Positions 25,733-33,969 of a DNA stretch of 56,809 nt are shown here, piece by piece (position 1 is the stretch's first letter; every line of letters begins with the position of its first letter). The DNA comes from Bacteroidota bacterium (lineage in GTDB: Bacteria > Bacteroidota > Bacteroidia > Bacteroidales > JAAYUG01): contig JAKPTE010000013.1 in NCBI GenBank assembly GCA_029571215.1, positions 1-56,809 of the forward strand, in the 5' to 3' direction. The position numbers and the translations under genes are program-made. Below the pieces are notes generated by a model. The model was not told the origin of the DNA, ran no database searches, and saw nothing but the letters and a program-made list of their open reading frames with translations.

Positions 25733-25740
25733 TAAAGGTA
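25733..25740 (-). promoter_or_regulatory. Near-consensus -7 box (TACCTTTA) for korAB
   Basis: Read on the minus strand, TACCTTTA differs from TAnnTTTG in the last base and lies 38 bases upstream of the korA ATG. A second, exact box lies further up at 25905-25912. Confidence 0.4.
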
Positions 25741-25870
25741 CTGTAATTCATTTTCGGGTAAATACCGGCGCCCGATACCGGAAAAAAACGTCGGCAATAG
25801 CCAGGTACAGTCCAGCGTGCCATAGTACTGAGAAAGGACAGTTTCCCCGGCCTGACTGACCGAAAAATGG

Positions 25871-25878
25871 TACCTTTG
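25871..25878 (+). promoter_or_regulatory. -7 box (TACCTTTG) towards the carbonic anhydrase gene
   Basis: Exact TAnnTTTG match on the plus strand, 83 bases before ATG 25962. A second plus-strand box, TATATTTG, lies at 25913-25920, so either could drive the gene. Confidence 0.45.
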
Positions 25879-25904
25879 TCTGCTCATTTTCTTTAAGTGA
25901 TGGG

Positions 25905-25912
25905 CAAAGGTA
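25905..25912 (-). promoter_or_regulatory. -7 box (TACCTTTG) on the minus strand for korAB
   Basis: Exact consensus on the minus strand. It directly abuts the plus-strand box at 25913-25920, giving back-to-back divergent promoter elements. Confidence 0.45.
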
Positions 25913-25920
25913 TATATTTG
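25913..25920 (+). promoter_or_regulatory. -7 box (TATATTTG) for the gamma carbonic anhydrase
   Basis: Exact consensus on the plus strand, 41 bases before ATG 25962. It touches the minus-strand korAB box. Confidence 0.55.
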
Positions 25921-25961
25921 GAAAGCGAAAAAATGAGTTATTCATATTTTCTGCAACATAT

Positions 25962-26480
25962 ATGGCGCTTATTAAAACAGTAAGGGGTTTTACCCCTAAG
26001 TTCGGCAAAGAATGTTATCTGGCTGACAATGCAGTAATAATAGGTGATGTTGTTATGGGCGATTACTGCAGCATATGGTTTAACACGGTACTACGGGGTG
26101 ATGTCAACTCCATTCGGTTGGGCAACCGGGTGAATATACAGGACGGAAGCATCATTCATACCTTGTATGGGAAGTCCGTAGCCCTGATCGGCAACAACGT
26201 ATCGGTAGGTCATAATGTTGTTTTGCATGGTGCCGAAATTGACGATGATGTGTTGATAGGCATGGGTGCCATTTTGCTGGATCATTGCAAGGTGGGCAGG
26301 CATTCCATTGTGGCTGCCGGAGCCGTTGTTCTGGAGGGAACCTTCATCGAATCCGGTAGCGTTTACGGAGGTATTCCTGCCCGGCGCCTAAAGGGGGTAG
26401 AAGAAGAACAGGTTCGGGAAATGATTACCCGCATTGCCGAGAATTACATTACCTATGCAAACTGGTACTGGGAGAAATGA
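25962..26480 (+). CDS. Gamma carbonic anhydrase family protein
   Basis: 172 residues forming a left-handed beta helix of hexapeptide repeats (IGDVVMGDYCSIWFNTVLRG onwards). Candidate zinc-ligand histidines lie in SIIHTLYGK and VSVGHNVVLHGAEI. The C-terminal helix (GVEEEQVREMITRIAENY) packs along the trimer as in YrdA and CamH. The substrate may be CO2, but many of these CamH-type proteins show weak or no hydratase activity. The gene diverges from korAB and converges on the VOC gene with a 10-base gap. Confidence 0.9.
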   Translation: MALIKTVRGFTPKFGKECYLADNAVIIGDVVMGDYCSIWFNTVLRGDVNSIRLGNRVNIQDGSIIHTLYGKSVALIGNNVSVGHNVVLHGAEIDDDVLIGMGAILLDHCKVGRHSIVAAGAVVLEGTFIESGSVYGGIPARRLKGVEEEQVREMITRIAENYITYANWYWEK

Positions 26481-26490
26481 TCTCCGTCAC

Positions 26491-27564
26491 TCAGTCGCGG
26501 ATGCGACCAAGTGCCAGTGCCCGAATGATCCAGCGCGGCAGTGATTTTTCGGGGTTTCTCTTCCGGAGATTCAGATAAATCCCCAGTTTTTTTGCAATCG
26601 GAATACGAAGGGTTTCAACAAATTCAATCAGTGTACCATCGGGATCCTCAATGTAGGCAAAATGACCGGCTGCTTCTCCCATATCGAACTGCCCGTTCAT
26701 ATTGGCAAAGCTGTCAACCGTAAAAGGGAATCCTTTATCCTCACAAAGATGGCGAAGAGAATCCATACCTGAAATGTCAAAACAAAGATGAATAAATCCG
26801 AGATCTCCCCAGAAGCGGTCTTCAAAAATCCGTCGCGGTTGGCGGTCAAGGACCTGAATCAGTTCGATCTGACTTGAGCCAAAAAGTGCACTGAAACTTC
26901 CTTTTCTCTTTTTGCTGTGTTGGAGCAGCACCCTTCTCATGCGGGAACTTCCACCTGGCAGATGCGCCAGATCTTCAAATGTCCCCGTAACGTCATATAC
27001 TGCTTCGTCATAGCCCAGAATTCCGGAGTACACTTTTCTGGCATTTTCGATATCACTAACACCATGGATTGTTCCGTACACCGCTCCCGTATGTCTTCTG
27101 TTTTTAAGAAACCAGTCATTGCCGGGAACAATCTGAAAGAGGTTTTCATACGGATCGCGGATGAAAAAAGTATCCTGACCGGCCGGATCTTTCAAAACAG
27201 GAGAAAGATTTCCGTTTCTTGTTTTGAAGTACCGATGGGTCTGGTGCACATCTTTTGCTTTTATTTTGACTGCATTAATACCCAGGTCTCCTGTCAGAAC
27301 AGGGGATTGGGGAGGCAGAGGAATCCGTTCGGTGTATTGCCATATTTCAAAACCTCCTCCTCCCTGCAGGTTGATGGCCAGTGCAGCATGCCTGCTGCGA
27401 GGTTCATTACCCGTATAGGGAAGCATGAGTTGTGCTTCTGCCTTATCTTCAAAAATACGGATGTCAGTTCCGAAAAACTCACGATACCATTTCCATGCCT
27501 GGTGTACATCGGGCACCCCAATTCCTACTTGTTGTATACCACTGATGATCGGCAAATTCTCCAT
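26491..27564 (-). CDS. Tandem VOC (glyoxalase-fold) protein with C-terminal extension
   Basis: 357 residues. Two vicinal-oxygen-chelate modules are visible: about 5-145 (ISGIQQVGIGVPDVHQAWKW to DPYENLFQIV) and about 155-320 (GTIHGVSDIENARKVYSG to YIEDPDGTLIEFVETL). Metal-ligand-type residues are present in the second half (LGFIHLCFDIS and the Glu of LIEFVE). The last 35 residues, basic and rich in isoleucine/leucine, are not part of the VOC fold. The family covers dioxygenases, glyoxalase I and epimerases, and the sequence does not decide between them. It is alone on the minus strand, with the SDR gene 112 bases away. Confidence 0.82.
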   Translation of the reverse strand: MENLPIISGIQQVGIGVPDVHQAWKWYREFFGTDIRIFEDKAEAQLMLPYTGNEPRSRHAALAINLQGGGGFEIWQYTERIPLPPQSPVLTGDLGINAVKIKAKDVHQTHRYFKTRNGNLSPVLKDPAGQDTFFIRDPYENLFQIVPGNDWFLKNRRHTGAVYGTIHGVSDIENARKVYSGILGYDEAVYDVTGTFEDLAHLPGGSSRMRRVLLQHSKKRKGSFSALFGSSQIELIQVLDRQPRRIFEDRFWGDLGFIHLCFDISGMDSLRHLCEDKGFPFTVDSFANMNGQFDMGEAAGHFAYIEDPDGTLIEFVETLRIPIAKKLGIYLNLRKRNPEKSLPRWIIRALALGRIRD

Positions 27565-27676
27565 GCAATATATGTTTGATTATTGATTCTGCATTATATG
27601 GTTCATTTTCACAATTTTATGTCAGGCATTTGAACACGAAACCCGGAGATGAAACGACGGGGAAAAAGAAAAAAAT

Positions 27677-28468
27677 TTATGTTGGTTTAAACTTTGAAAC
27701 GATGGCAAAAAACAGACAGGGAATATACCTGCGAAGGTATATCAGGATTTGTTCCTTGCCAATATAAACTTCATGGCGCTTTCTTTTAACGGCCCGGATG
27801 ATTTTACGGGCGCATTTTTCGGGCGAAATTCCTCCGGCCTGCCGGGGGTCCATCACCCCATGCTCCTTCCCGTCTCCTTCGAGCGAATGATACGAAATAT
27901 TGGTTCGTACCATGCCGGGGCAGACCATGGTCACATCAATTCCATCGCGATGGTATTCGGTCCACAGGGTTTCAAAAAAACCATGCAGGGCATGTTTGGA
28001 AGCCGCATAGGCTGAGCGCACGGGGAAGCCTATTTTCCCCATCACACTGCTAATGACTACGATATGGCCTTTTTTACGGGCCAGCATCCGGGGCAGTACT
28101 TCCTTCGTTAATGCAATAGTTCCGAAGAAATTAACCTCCATAATCCTTCTGTCCACTTCCAGAAGGGTTTCATGCACCCTCGACCTCTGGCTGATTCCGC
28201 CGCAATGCACCAGAATGTCAACTGCAGGCACAAGGGTTTCGACACGTGATGCGGCTGTTTTCACGGATTCTGTATCTGCCAGATCAAGCGGCAAAACCCA
28301 TGCTTTTCTTCCCTTTTTCTCAATCAGTTGCCTGATTTCTTCCAGTTTTTTTTCAGAGCGTGCAGAAAGAACCACATCCGCTCCTTCGTCCGAGAAGGCG
28401 TGGGCAAGTGCCTCTCCAATTCCTGAAGAAGCACCGGTAATCCATACTGTTTTATCGTTAAACTTCAT
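27677..28468 (-). CDS. Short-chain dehydrogenase/reductase (SDR)
   Basis: 263 residues from ATG 28468; the open frame upstream overlaps the acyltransferase gene and is not SDR-like. The Rossmann start VWITGASSGIGEALAHAF binds NAD(P), with LVHCGGISQRS, the catalytic Ser in VISSVMGKIGF and the YAASKHALHGFFETL Tyr-Lys pair. The GASSGIG and downstream VCPGMVRTNIS match classical SDRs of the DltE/YqjQ type that often act on lipid-linked or small carbonyl substrates. It starts 10 bases after the acyltransferase stop, so it may share that transcript and work on lipids. Confidence 0.92.
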   Translation of the reverse strand: MKFNDKTVWITGASSGIGEALAHAFSDEGADVVLSARSEKKLEEIRQLIEKKGRKAWVLPLDLADTESVKTAASRVETLVPAVDILVHCGGISQRSRVHETLLEVDRRIMEVNFFGTIALTKEVLPRMLARKKGHIVVISSVMGKIGFPVRSAYAASKHALHGFFETLWTEYHRDGIDVTMVCPGMVRTNISYHSLEGDGKEHGVMDPRQAGGISPEKCARKIIRAVKRKRHEVYIGKEQILIYLRRYIPCLFFAIVSKFKPT

Positions 28469-28478
28469 GCTGAAAAAA

Positions 28479-29837
28479 TTATGTCTCTGAAGCAAGGAGG
28501 CGTTGCACGATTTGAATGATGTCGTCATGCAACTGCATCAGGTGGGCAAGATCAGGGTTATTACGTTTTTTCATTCTTCTGAAACGCAGAAAACCCTTCA
28601 CTTTTTTCCATTGAATGAAATATCGGAATGCAAAAAGACCCGTAAGAGGCAGGCTCAGGAGGTAAAGCAGGCTCAGCCAGAAATGGGGCAGGACAAAAAG
28701 GCTTGTCAGGAAGAACAGCAGATAAACCAATGGAAACAACAGAAAAGCCAGCACAAATTTAAAGGAGCTATGAAACTGTGGGTCCTTGACTTTCCGGATC
28801 CGGATGAATCGTACCGGAAACCAGTAAGGGAAAATGTTGTGAACGAAACCGTACAAAAATAAAGGGAAACCAAAAACAAGAAGGAAAAGGGAAGGCAAAA
28901 AAGGGAAAGACTGAAACGCTTTTTTTCTGAATAGCCAGTACCTCAGGTATAGTTTTTCGGTTCCTTCTTTCATCTCCCGCACTTTCGATGCGAGGGGTTC
29001 CATTTTTTCGGGATGTTCCTGGGTAATGCGGTCCAGCACACTGGTAAGATTTTTATCGAACCGGAATGCAGCGTAATGGTTTCCATCCACGAAGTGAGGG
29101 GTATAAATAAAGCGGAGTTCATGGATGACATCGTAAAACTCATCATTCCGGATATCAATCATCAACTGGCTGAGCTTTTGGGCCAGAGTTTCCCGCATGG
29201 CATTGAAAGCCCGGGGTTTATTCTCGCGATAGAGGGGCAAAAACCCGGAAACATCAATGGGATCACCAAATTGAATCAGGAGAGATTTTCTGAAATTCTG
29301 GTAATGATCATAGTCCAGCCCAACGGGCACCATTTGAACCGGGATCGATTCACCCAGTTCTTCCTGGGTGAGCATGGCAATACGAAAAATGCCTTTTACA
29401 AGAGGTCTCAGGCGCCGTTTATCTCCATGATTTCCTTCGGGCATGAGGCATAACGCATGGCGATCGCGGAGAACACTCAAACATGCCTGGAAAGTTTCAT
29501 CGTTTTTACTCAAATTTTCTGCACCGTCGCGTATGCGAAATACGGGCATAATTTTCAGAAAATGCAGCAGGCGGGCCTGGGTAGGATTGTTGAAAATATC
29601 AGCTCTGGCAAGAAAAACAGGTTGTCCGTGGGTTGCATAAAGGACAGCCAGTGCATCCATCAGAGCATTCTGATGGTTGGGGGCAAAGATAACGGGAAAA
29701 TGAGCTGGGATTTTGTGCGCATCAACAACCTCAATTTTTCGGTAATACTGGCGAAAACTAAAGGTTACCCAGGGTTTGAGTACCCAGTAGAGCCAGTCAA
29801 AATGATGAATGCGATGCCGGTTGGGTCGGTAGGACAT
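28479..29837 (-). CDS. PlsC-type lysophospholipid acyltransferase with C-terminal membrane part
   Basis: 452 residues from ATG 29837, 4 bases after the MFS stop; an upstream TTG in frame would overlap that gene. The acyltransferase domain (about 30-260) shows FAPNHQNALMDALAV (His to Asp with five residues between rather than the usual four), VFLARADIF, CLMPEGNHGDKRRL and MVPVGLDYDH. About 300-420 contain two or three hydrophobic pairs likely to anchor it in the membrane. It would acylate glycerol-phosphate lipids or another acceptor. Neighbours are an SDR and a transporter in the same direction. Confidence 0.88.
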   Translation of the reverse strand: MSYRPNRHRIHHFDWLYWVLKPWVTFSFRQYYRKIEVVDAHKIPAHFPVIFAPNHQNALMDALAVLYATHGQPVFLARADIFNNPTQARLLHFLKIMPVFRIRDGAENLSKNDETFQACLSVLRDRHALCLMPEGNHGDKRRLRPLVKGIFRIAMLTQEELGESIPVQMVPVGLDYDHYQNFRKSLLIQFGDPIDVSGFLPLYRENKPRAFNAMRETLAQKLSQLMIDIRNDEFYDVIHELRFIYTPHFVDGNHYAAFRFDKNLTSVLDRITQEHPEKMEPLASKVREMKEGTEKLYLRYWLFRKKAFQSFPFLPSLFLLVFGFPLFLYGFVHNIFPYWFPVRFIRIRKVKDPQFHSSFKFVLAFLLFPLVYLLFFLTSLFVLPHFWLSLLYLLSLPLTGLFAFRYFIQWKKVKGFLRFRRMKKRNNPDLAHLMQLHDDIIQIVQRLLASET

Positions 29838-29841
29838 AAAA

Positions 29842-31137
29842 TTATCGGGCTTCAAGGGGAATCTCTTCTACAGTTGATACATCCTTCTGGTATTTGAAGG
29901 AGCCTGTAAAGAATAAAACAGCTGCAAGTACCAGAAACAATGGAAGAATCGACATTCCCTGCTGGATACCGTGTTTGTCGGAAATAGCTCCTACTACCAG
30001 TGGTCCAAGGGAAGACCCAAGCAGATTCTGTATAACAACTGCGATGGCGTAGGACGTAGCCCGCAGGCCTGGATGAACAAGATCCTGTGTAACAGCCGCT
30101 GCCGCGGGAATAAAAGCTGAAATGCAAACGCCCATTAACAAGAGCATAACGTACTGCATTGATCCTGAAAACACGACAAATGCCAGAAACAAAAAGATGG
30201 CTGACAGGAAGGTACTGATAGCCGGAAACAGGAGCCTGGCATTCGGACGTGTTCGTTTCCATCGGTCGGTAATGAACCCTCCGATGGGTGCTCCTATGAG
30301 GGCCAGCAGCATTACCAACGATGCCCTTGGACCGGCTTTGTCCATTGGCAAACCATACATGCGGTTGAAATAAGTAGCTAACCAGAAAAGAATGGAGTTG
30401 GTTACAAACACCACCCCGGTAATTCCAAGGTAAGTAAACAGCAACGATGGTCGTTCAACAAATTCCGCCACAATGTCTTTCAAACCCATTCTTATTTTCC
30501 CCTTTTTTTCAGAATTGTTGCCATTTTTAACCAGCGAAACGGTTTTGTAATCGCGTACAAAAAAGAACAAAACGGCCACAACAAATCCCGGAAGGGCCAC
30601 AAGACCAAATGCATGTCTCCAGCCCCAGTGAGTGGCAATGATGCCTCCCAGGGCAACTCCCAGGGCACTTCCCAGAGGAATGGCTGCATTCCATATTCCC
30701 ATCATCAGCGAACGTTTCCTTTCAGGATACATCCCCGCAATCATGGCGGTTCCTCCTGGGGCATAGCCTGATTCTCCAACCCCGATGAAAAGCCGTGCTA
30801 TGAACAACTGCCTGAAATTATTGGTAAAAGCACAGGCCAGTGAAGCTACACTCCAGAGAGCTGCCATGATTCCAATGGTCTTTCTGCGGCTCCATCGGTC
30901 AACCAATATCGACGCAGGGAAAGTTAATGCCACAATTGACCAATAAATAACTGACAAGAACATGCTTAACTGCTTGTCATTCAAATGCCATTCTTTTTGA
31001 ATAAATGGGCCCAGAGAGGAAACGACCATCCGGTCAGCATAATCAAACAAGTAAAGTAAAAAAAGCAGAATAAAAACGTAGTTTGTATAGCTTCTGCTGA
31101 ACAGATAGCCAGGAGGAGGAGCAACATTTTTTTTCAT
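29842..31137 (-). CDS. MFS transporter, spinster/hexuronate-like
   Basis: 431 residues from ATG 31137, chosen because it is followed directly by a cytoplasmic tail and the first membrane helix (YVFILLFLLYLFDYADRMVV); the longer frame adds an unlikely N-terminus. Twelve membrane segments are expected. The MFS loop 2-3 motif appears as DRWSRRKTIGIMAALWS, and its second-half copy as ITDRWKRTRPNAR. GVGESGYAPGGTAMIAG is shared with the spinster and anion:cation symporter groups. The substrate is unknown; organic acids, lipids and sugars are all possible. A minus-strand TAATTTAG (31244-31251) might be its promoter box. Confidence 0.9.
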   Translation of the reverse strand: MKKNVAPPPGYLFSRSYTNYVFILLFLLYLFDYADRMVVSSLGPFIQKEWHLNDKQLSMFLSVIYWSIVALTFPASILVDRWSRRKTIGIMAALWSVASLACAFTNNFRQLFIARLFIGVGESGYAPGGTAMIAGMYPERKRSLMMGIWNAAIPLGSALGVALGGIIATHWGWRHAFGLVALPGFVVAVLFFFVRDYKTVSLVKNGNNSEKKGKIRMGLKDIVAEFVERPSLLFTYLGITGVVFVTNSILFWLATYFNRMYGLPMDKAGPRASLVMLLALIGAPIGGFITDRWKRTRPNARLLFPAISTFLSAIFLFLAFVVFSGSMQYVMLLLMGVCISAFIPAAAAVTQDLVHPGLRATSYAIAVVIQNLLGSSLGPLVVGAISDKHGIQQGMSILPLFLVLAAVLFFTGSFKYQKDVSTVEEIPLEAR

Positions 31138-31444
31138 ACAGATGAATGTTTGGAACCTGATTGAACCTGTTAATCTTTTGAATTCATCAACATGCCGGTA
31201 ACTCATTCAGGGGTGCAGCCTTCAATCCACTTAACTTCGGCGGCTAAATTAAACATTTTTTTAAGGTATGTTACCTGTTTGCATTCTTTCCGATTTTTCT
31301 CAATGTTTAAACAGTAATTCCAGAAAGTTTTTGTCGGGTTCTTGTGCTTTTTAACATTTTTGTCAGGGTGGCGGAAATAAAATGTGCAGGTATCTTCCTG
31401 CAAGGATGTAATTGCTTATCTTTGATACAAACCAAATACTTGTT
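31138..31444. other. Divergent gap between MFS and flavin reductase genes
   Basis: About 307 bases with no believable gene. It contains a minus-strand TAATTTAG (31244-31251) as a weak candidate promoter for the MFS unit and an exact plus-strand -7 box at 31417-31424. No repeat or strong hairpin was seen. Confidence 0.55.
31417..31424 (+). promoter_or_regulatory. -7 promoter box (TATCTTTG) for the flavin reductase unit
   Basis: Exact TAnnTTTG match 20 bases upstream of ATG 31445. It lies inside the longer frame that would begin at a TTG at 31412, which argues for the ATG as the real start. Confidence 0.6.
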
Positions 31445-31963
31445 ATGTTGCCGGAAGAATTTTATCAGGTTGATGTGAAGAAGCTGTCGGAGAACCCGTT
31501 TTATCTGATGGACGATGAATGGATGCTGATAACAGCCGGTTCCCCCGATCATTTCAATATGATGACTGCCAGCTGGGGTACATTGGGTATTCTCTGGAAT
31601 AAGCCGGTTGCTCTTTGTTTTATAAGGCCACAGCGCTATACCAGGAAATTTGCTGACGAAAGTTCCTGGTTTACCTTGTGTTTTTTCCCCGAAACCTTTC
31701 GCGATGCTCTGAATCTGTGTGGCAGTAAGTCGGGCAGGCATATTGACAAGGTAAAAGAGACTGGCCTGACACCCGTGGTTACTGACAACGGGAACATAAT
31801 TTTCAGGGAAGCCAGATTGGCACTTGAGTGTCGCAAAATCTACCACGATGATTTCAAGGCATCGCAGTTTGATGTTCCCTCATTTGTCAAACGCATATAT
31901 CCTACCGGAGACTTTCACAGATTTTATATAGGAGAAATTGTCACGTGCTTCCAAAAAAAGTAA
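31445..31963 (+). CDS. Flavin reductase family protein
   Basis: 172 residues from ATG 31445. The split-barrel FMN-binding fold is seen in WMLITAGSPDHFNMMTASW, VALCFIRPQRYTRKFADESS and SGRHIDKVKETGLTPV. These proteins bind FMN and reduce flavins with NAD(P)H or act as small flavoproteins. The promoter box 20 bases upstream fixes the start. The methyltransferase gene follows 6 bases later. Confidence 0.88.
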   Translation: MLPEEFYQVDVKKLSENPFYLMDDEWMLITAGSPDHFNMMTASWGTLGILWNKPVALCFIRPQRYTRKFADESSWFTLCFFPETFRDALNLCGSKSGRHIDKVKETGLTPVVTDNGNIIFREARLALECRKIYHDDFKASQFDVPSFVKRIYPTGDFHRFYIGEIVTCFQKK

Positions 31964-31969
31964 CACTCT

Positions 31970-32494
31970 ATGGTAAATGAAGTAAAATCTGAGTATTGGC
32001 CAATGGGGGTTACGGAATTTCAATGGTTGTCTCCACTGGGCTATATTTCAGTTTGGTCATCCGAGGAAACGGTATGCCGGATTACATTTCATGAGGGGGA
32101 CCCTGAATATATCGCAAAACCTTACCATGCTCTGGCCCGGGAGGTTATCCGACAATTGAATGCCTATTTTATAGGGAAACTCCAAACATTCAACCTTCCT
32201 CTGGCAACCGAAGGTACGGCTTTTCAGAAAAAGGTCTGGGACGCCGTATGCCATATACCATACGGGAGAGTGGCATCATACAGTGACCTTGGCAGAGAAA
32301 TTGGCCGCCCGGATGCAACCAGGGCAGTGGCAGGTGCAATTGGCTCGAATCCTCTGCTGATTGTCATACCCTGTCACAGGGTAGTTGGCAGCAGCGGCAG
32401 ACTAACCGGATATGCAGGAGGGATAGAACGCAAGCGTAAACTGATTGAACTGGAACGGCAGTTTGTTGTTTCTATTAAAAGCACTCTCTTTTAA
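31970..32494 (+). CDS. ogt: Methylated-DNA--protein-cysteine S-methyltransferase
   Basis: 174 residues. The C-terminal domain carries the suicide-cysteine motif in VIPCHRVVGSSGRLTGYAGG, the helix-turn-helix segment FQKKVWDAVCHIPYGRVASYSDLG and the Arg finger region ATRAVAGAIGSNPL. The enzyme takes the alkyl group of O6-alkylguanine onto its own cysteine. The short N-terminal domain lacks the zinc-binding cysteines of Ada, so it is of the Ogt type. It sits between the flavin reductase (6 bases) and a DCC protein (1 base after the stop). Confidence 0.94.
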   Translation: MVNEVKSEYWPMGVTEFQWLSPLGYISVWSSEETVCRITFHEGDPEYIAKPYHALAREVIRQLNAYFIGKLQTFNLPLATEGTAFQKKVWDAVCHIPYGRVASYSDLGREIGRPDATRAVAGAIGSNPLLIVIPCHRVVGSSGRLTGYAGGIERKRKLIELERQFVVSIKSTLF

Positions 32495-32495
32495 A

Positions 32496-32930
32496 ATGAC
32501 CGATACAGAAATTATCCTGCAAAAATATCCGGTTATTCTATTTGATGATACCTGCATCCTTTGCAACCGGGCTGTTCAGTTTATTCTGAAGCATGAGGGG
32601 AAGGTTCCCTTTTATTTTATCCCCCTTCAATCGCCTGAACTGAAAAAGGTACCCGGATTGATTGATTTTTCAGAAAAAGCTGATTCACTGATCTTGTTGT
32701 ACCACGGACATGTGAGATTTTATTCCGATGCAGTACTAAAGATAGCCGGATTATTGGGCTTCCCATGGAACATTGCCGTCATTTCTTACCTGGTACCGGG
32801 CGTGTTGCGTAACAAAATCTATCGATGGATTGCTTCGAACAGGCATCATTGGTTTGGTGCAACAGACACCTGCCGCGTACTCAAGGGTAAGTTCGCGAAC
32901 AGGTTTTTGGGCGTTTCCTATAGTTCATAA
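32496..32930 (+). CDS. DCC family (DUF393) thiol-disulfide oxidoreductase-like protein
   Basis: 144 residues from ATG 32496, just past the methyltransferase stop. The family motif DxxCxxC appears as FDDTCILCNRAVQFILKHE. Later segments FYFIPLQSPELKKV and DSLILLYHGHVRFYSDAVL match the group. A thioredoxin-like fold and redox role are inferred for the family; the substrate is unknown. The gene overlaps the convergent DUF4924 gene by 13 bases at its end. Confidence 0.88.
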   Translation: MTDTEIILQKYPVILFDDTCILCNRAVQFILKHEGKVPFYFIPLQSPELKKVPGLIDFSEKADSLILLYHGHVRFYSDAVLKIAGLLGFPWNIAVISYLVPGVLRNKIYRWIASNRHHWFGATDTCRVLKGKFANRFLGVSYSS

Positions 32931-33460
32931 TCGCCCTGCTCAAATTTTCTGAACCGGTTGGCAAGATATGCAATCATCCGGCTAATGGACTGCAGACTTT
33001 CGTTGGTTTCATCCGAGACGGTCTTTTTTCGAAGCCGAAGCATAAGCAACCCGTAAAGACCATTGAGGCAGAGTTCCAGATCGCTCATTTTGTATCCGGG
33101 TACTTTTTCTCCCAATGCCTGAATAGCCGGTCCCGCCTGTTTATAGAGTTCCCTATAGGTTGTTTCTTTGGGAGAGGAAAGGAGCCTGAGATGAAAATCA
33201 TTCAGCTCAGCCAATGTATTAGCGAGGAATCGCAGGTGCCCCTGCTTTTCAATACCTTCCTCCTTCATCATCTCAATCAGTTGTTTGTACCAATCGCGAA
33301 TCTGCTTTTTTACTTCAGACGGCTGGTCATACTGGCTGATCAGTTCCTGGTTGATTTTTTCAATTGAAAAATCATACGCTCTGATAATATCTTCGATCTG
33401 CCACATGTAGAGCAGATATTCGGCAATATTGGTACGGCGTTTTTCTTTGGCAATCAGCAT
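32918..33460 (-). CDS. DUF4924 family protein
   Basis: 180 residues, predicted all-helical and without membrane segments. The start KEKRRTNIAEYLLYMWQIED and the later YKMSDLELCLNGLYGLLMLRLRKK fit a conserved Bacteroidota family of unknown function (DUF4924). It is followed on the same strand, 27 bases before its start, by an S4-domain protein gene that lies upstream. No catalytic residues stand out. A scaffold or binding role is possible but not shown. Confidence 0.75.
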   Translation of the reverse strand: MLIAKEKRRTNIAEYLLYMWQIEDIIRAYDFSIEKINQELISQYDQPSEVKKQIRDWYKQLIEMMKEEGIEKQGHLRFLANTLAELNDFHLRLLSSPKETTYRELYKQAGPAIQALGEKVPGYKMSDLELCLNGLYGLLMLRLRKKTVSDETNESLQSISRMIAYLANRFRKFEQGDYEL

Positions 33461-33487
33461 TTTAATAATGGGATTAAATGAGCAACT

Positions 33488-33868
33488 TCATCGCATACCC
33501 CGCAAACGGTCCATTTCACGCCGTTCTTTTTTGGTAGGTCTGCCTGCTCCTTTTTCGCGAAGAGCGAAGCCGGTGAGTTTCACCATGTCCAGTTTGGCAA
33601 GTTCTTCTTCCGATGTGAGGTTTTCCAGGTATAAGGGAACATCTCTTGCCGGCAACCTCCTGTCGGTAAGTTCTTTGATACGGTAGGTATAAATCACGGG
33701 AGGCTTTTTTACCACAATCAGGTCGTTGGGATGCACCATGCGGGAGGGCTTTGCTTCAGTACCTCCTGCCAGAATTCTTCCCTTCAGGCATTCTGCGGCT
33801 GCCTGACTGCGGGTTTTATAAATCCGCATGGCCCAAAGCCATTTGTCAATTCGTACCTCGTTTAACAT
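33488..33868 (-). CDS. S4-domain RNA-binding protein (Hsp15-like)
   Basis: 126 residues from ATG 33868 (a GTG three codons upstream is also in frame). The S4 motif is VRIDKWLWAMRIYKTRSQAA to GRILAGGTEAKPSRMVHPND. The C-terminal tail, REKGAGRPTKKERREMDRLRG, is strongly basic. Hsp15 rescues stalled 50S subunits carrying peptidyl-tRNA. It sits about 100 bases after pth, which also recycles peptidyl-tRNA, so a shared role in ribosome rescue is reasonable. Confidence 0.9.
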   Translation of the reverse strand: MLNEVRIDKWLWAMRIYKTRSQAAAECLKGRILAGGTEAKPSRMVHPNDLIVVKKPPVIYTYRIKELTDRRLPARDVPLYLENLTSEEELAKLDMVKLTGFALREKGAGRPTKKERREMDRLRGMR

Positions 33869-33969
33869 AGAAAACACAAAGGTAAAAAGAATGAAAACAA
33901 AAAGCTTGCCAGTGACGGGACAGATTTACTTCGGTAAAAGAAGAACGAAGAAAAGAAGACGGCTGATGG

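Noticed and set aside
29852-30262. Minus-strand frame opposite register to the MFS gene
   Set aside because: It is an alternate frame of the transporter with no domain features; the MFS frame has the expected membrane pattern.
31412-31444. TTG-initiated extension of the flavin reductase
   Set aside because: An exact -7 promoter box at 31417-31424 lies within the extension, so it would be upstream of or at the transcript start.
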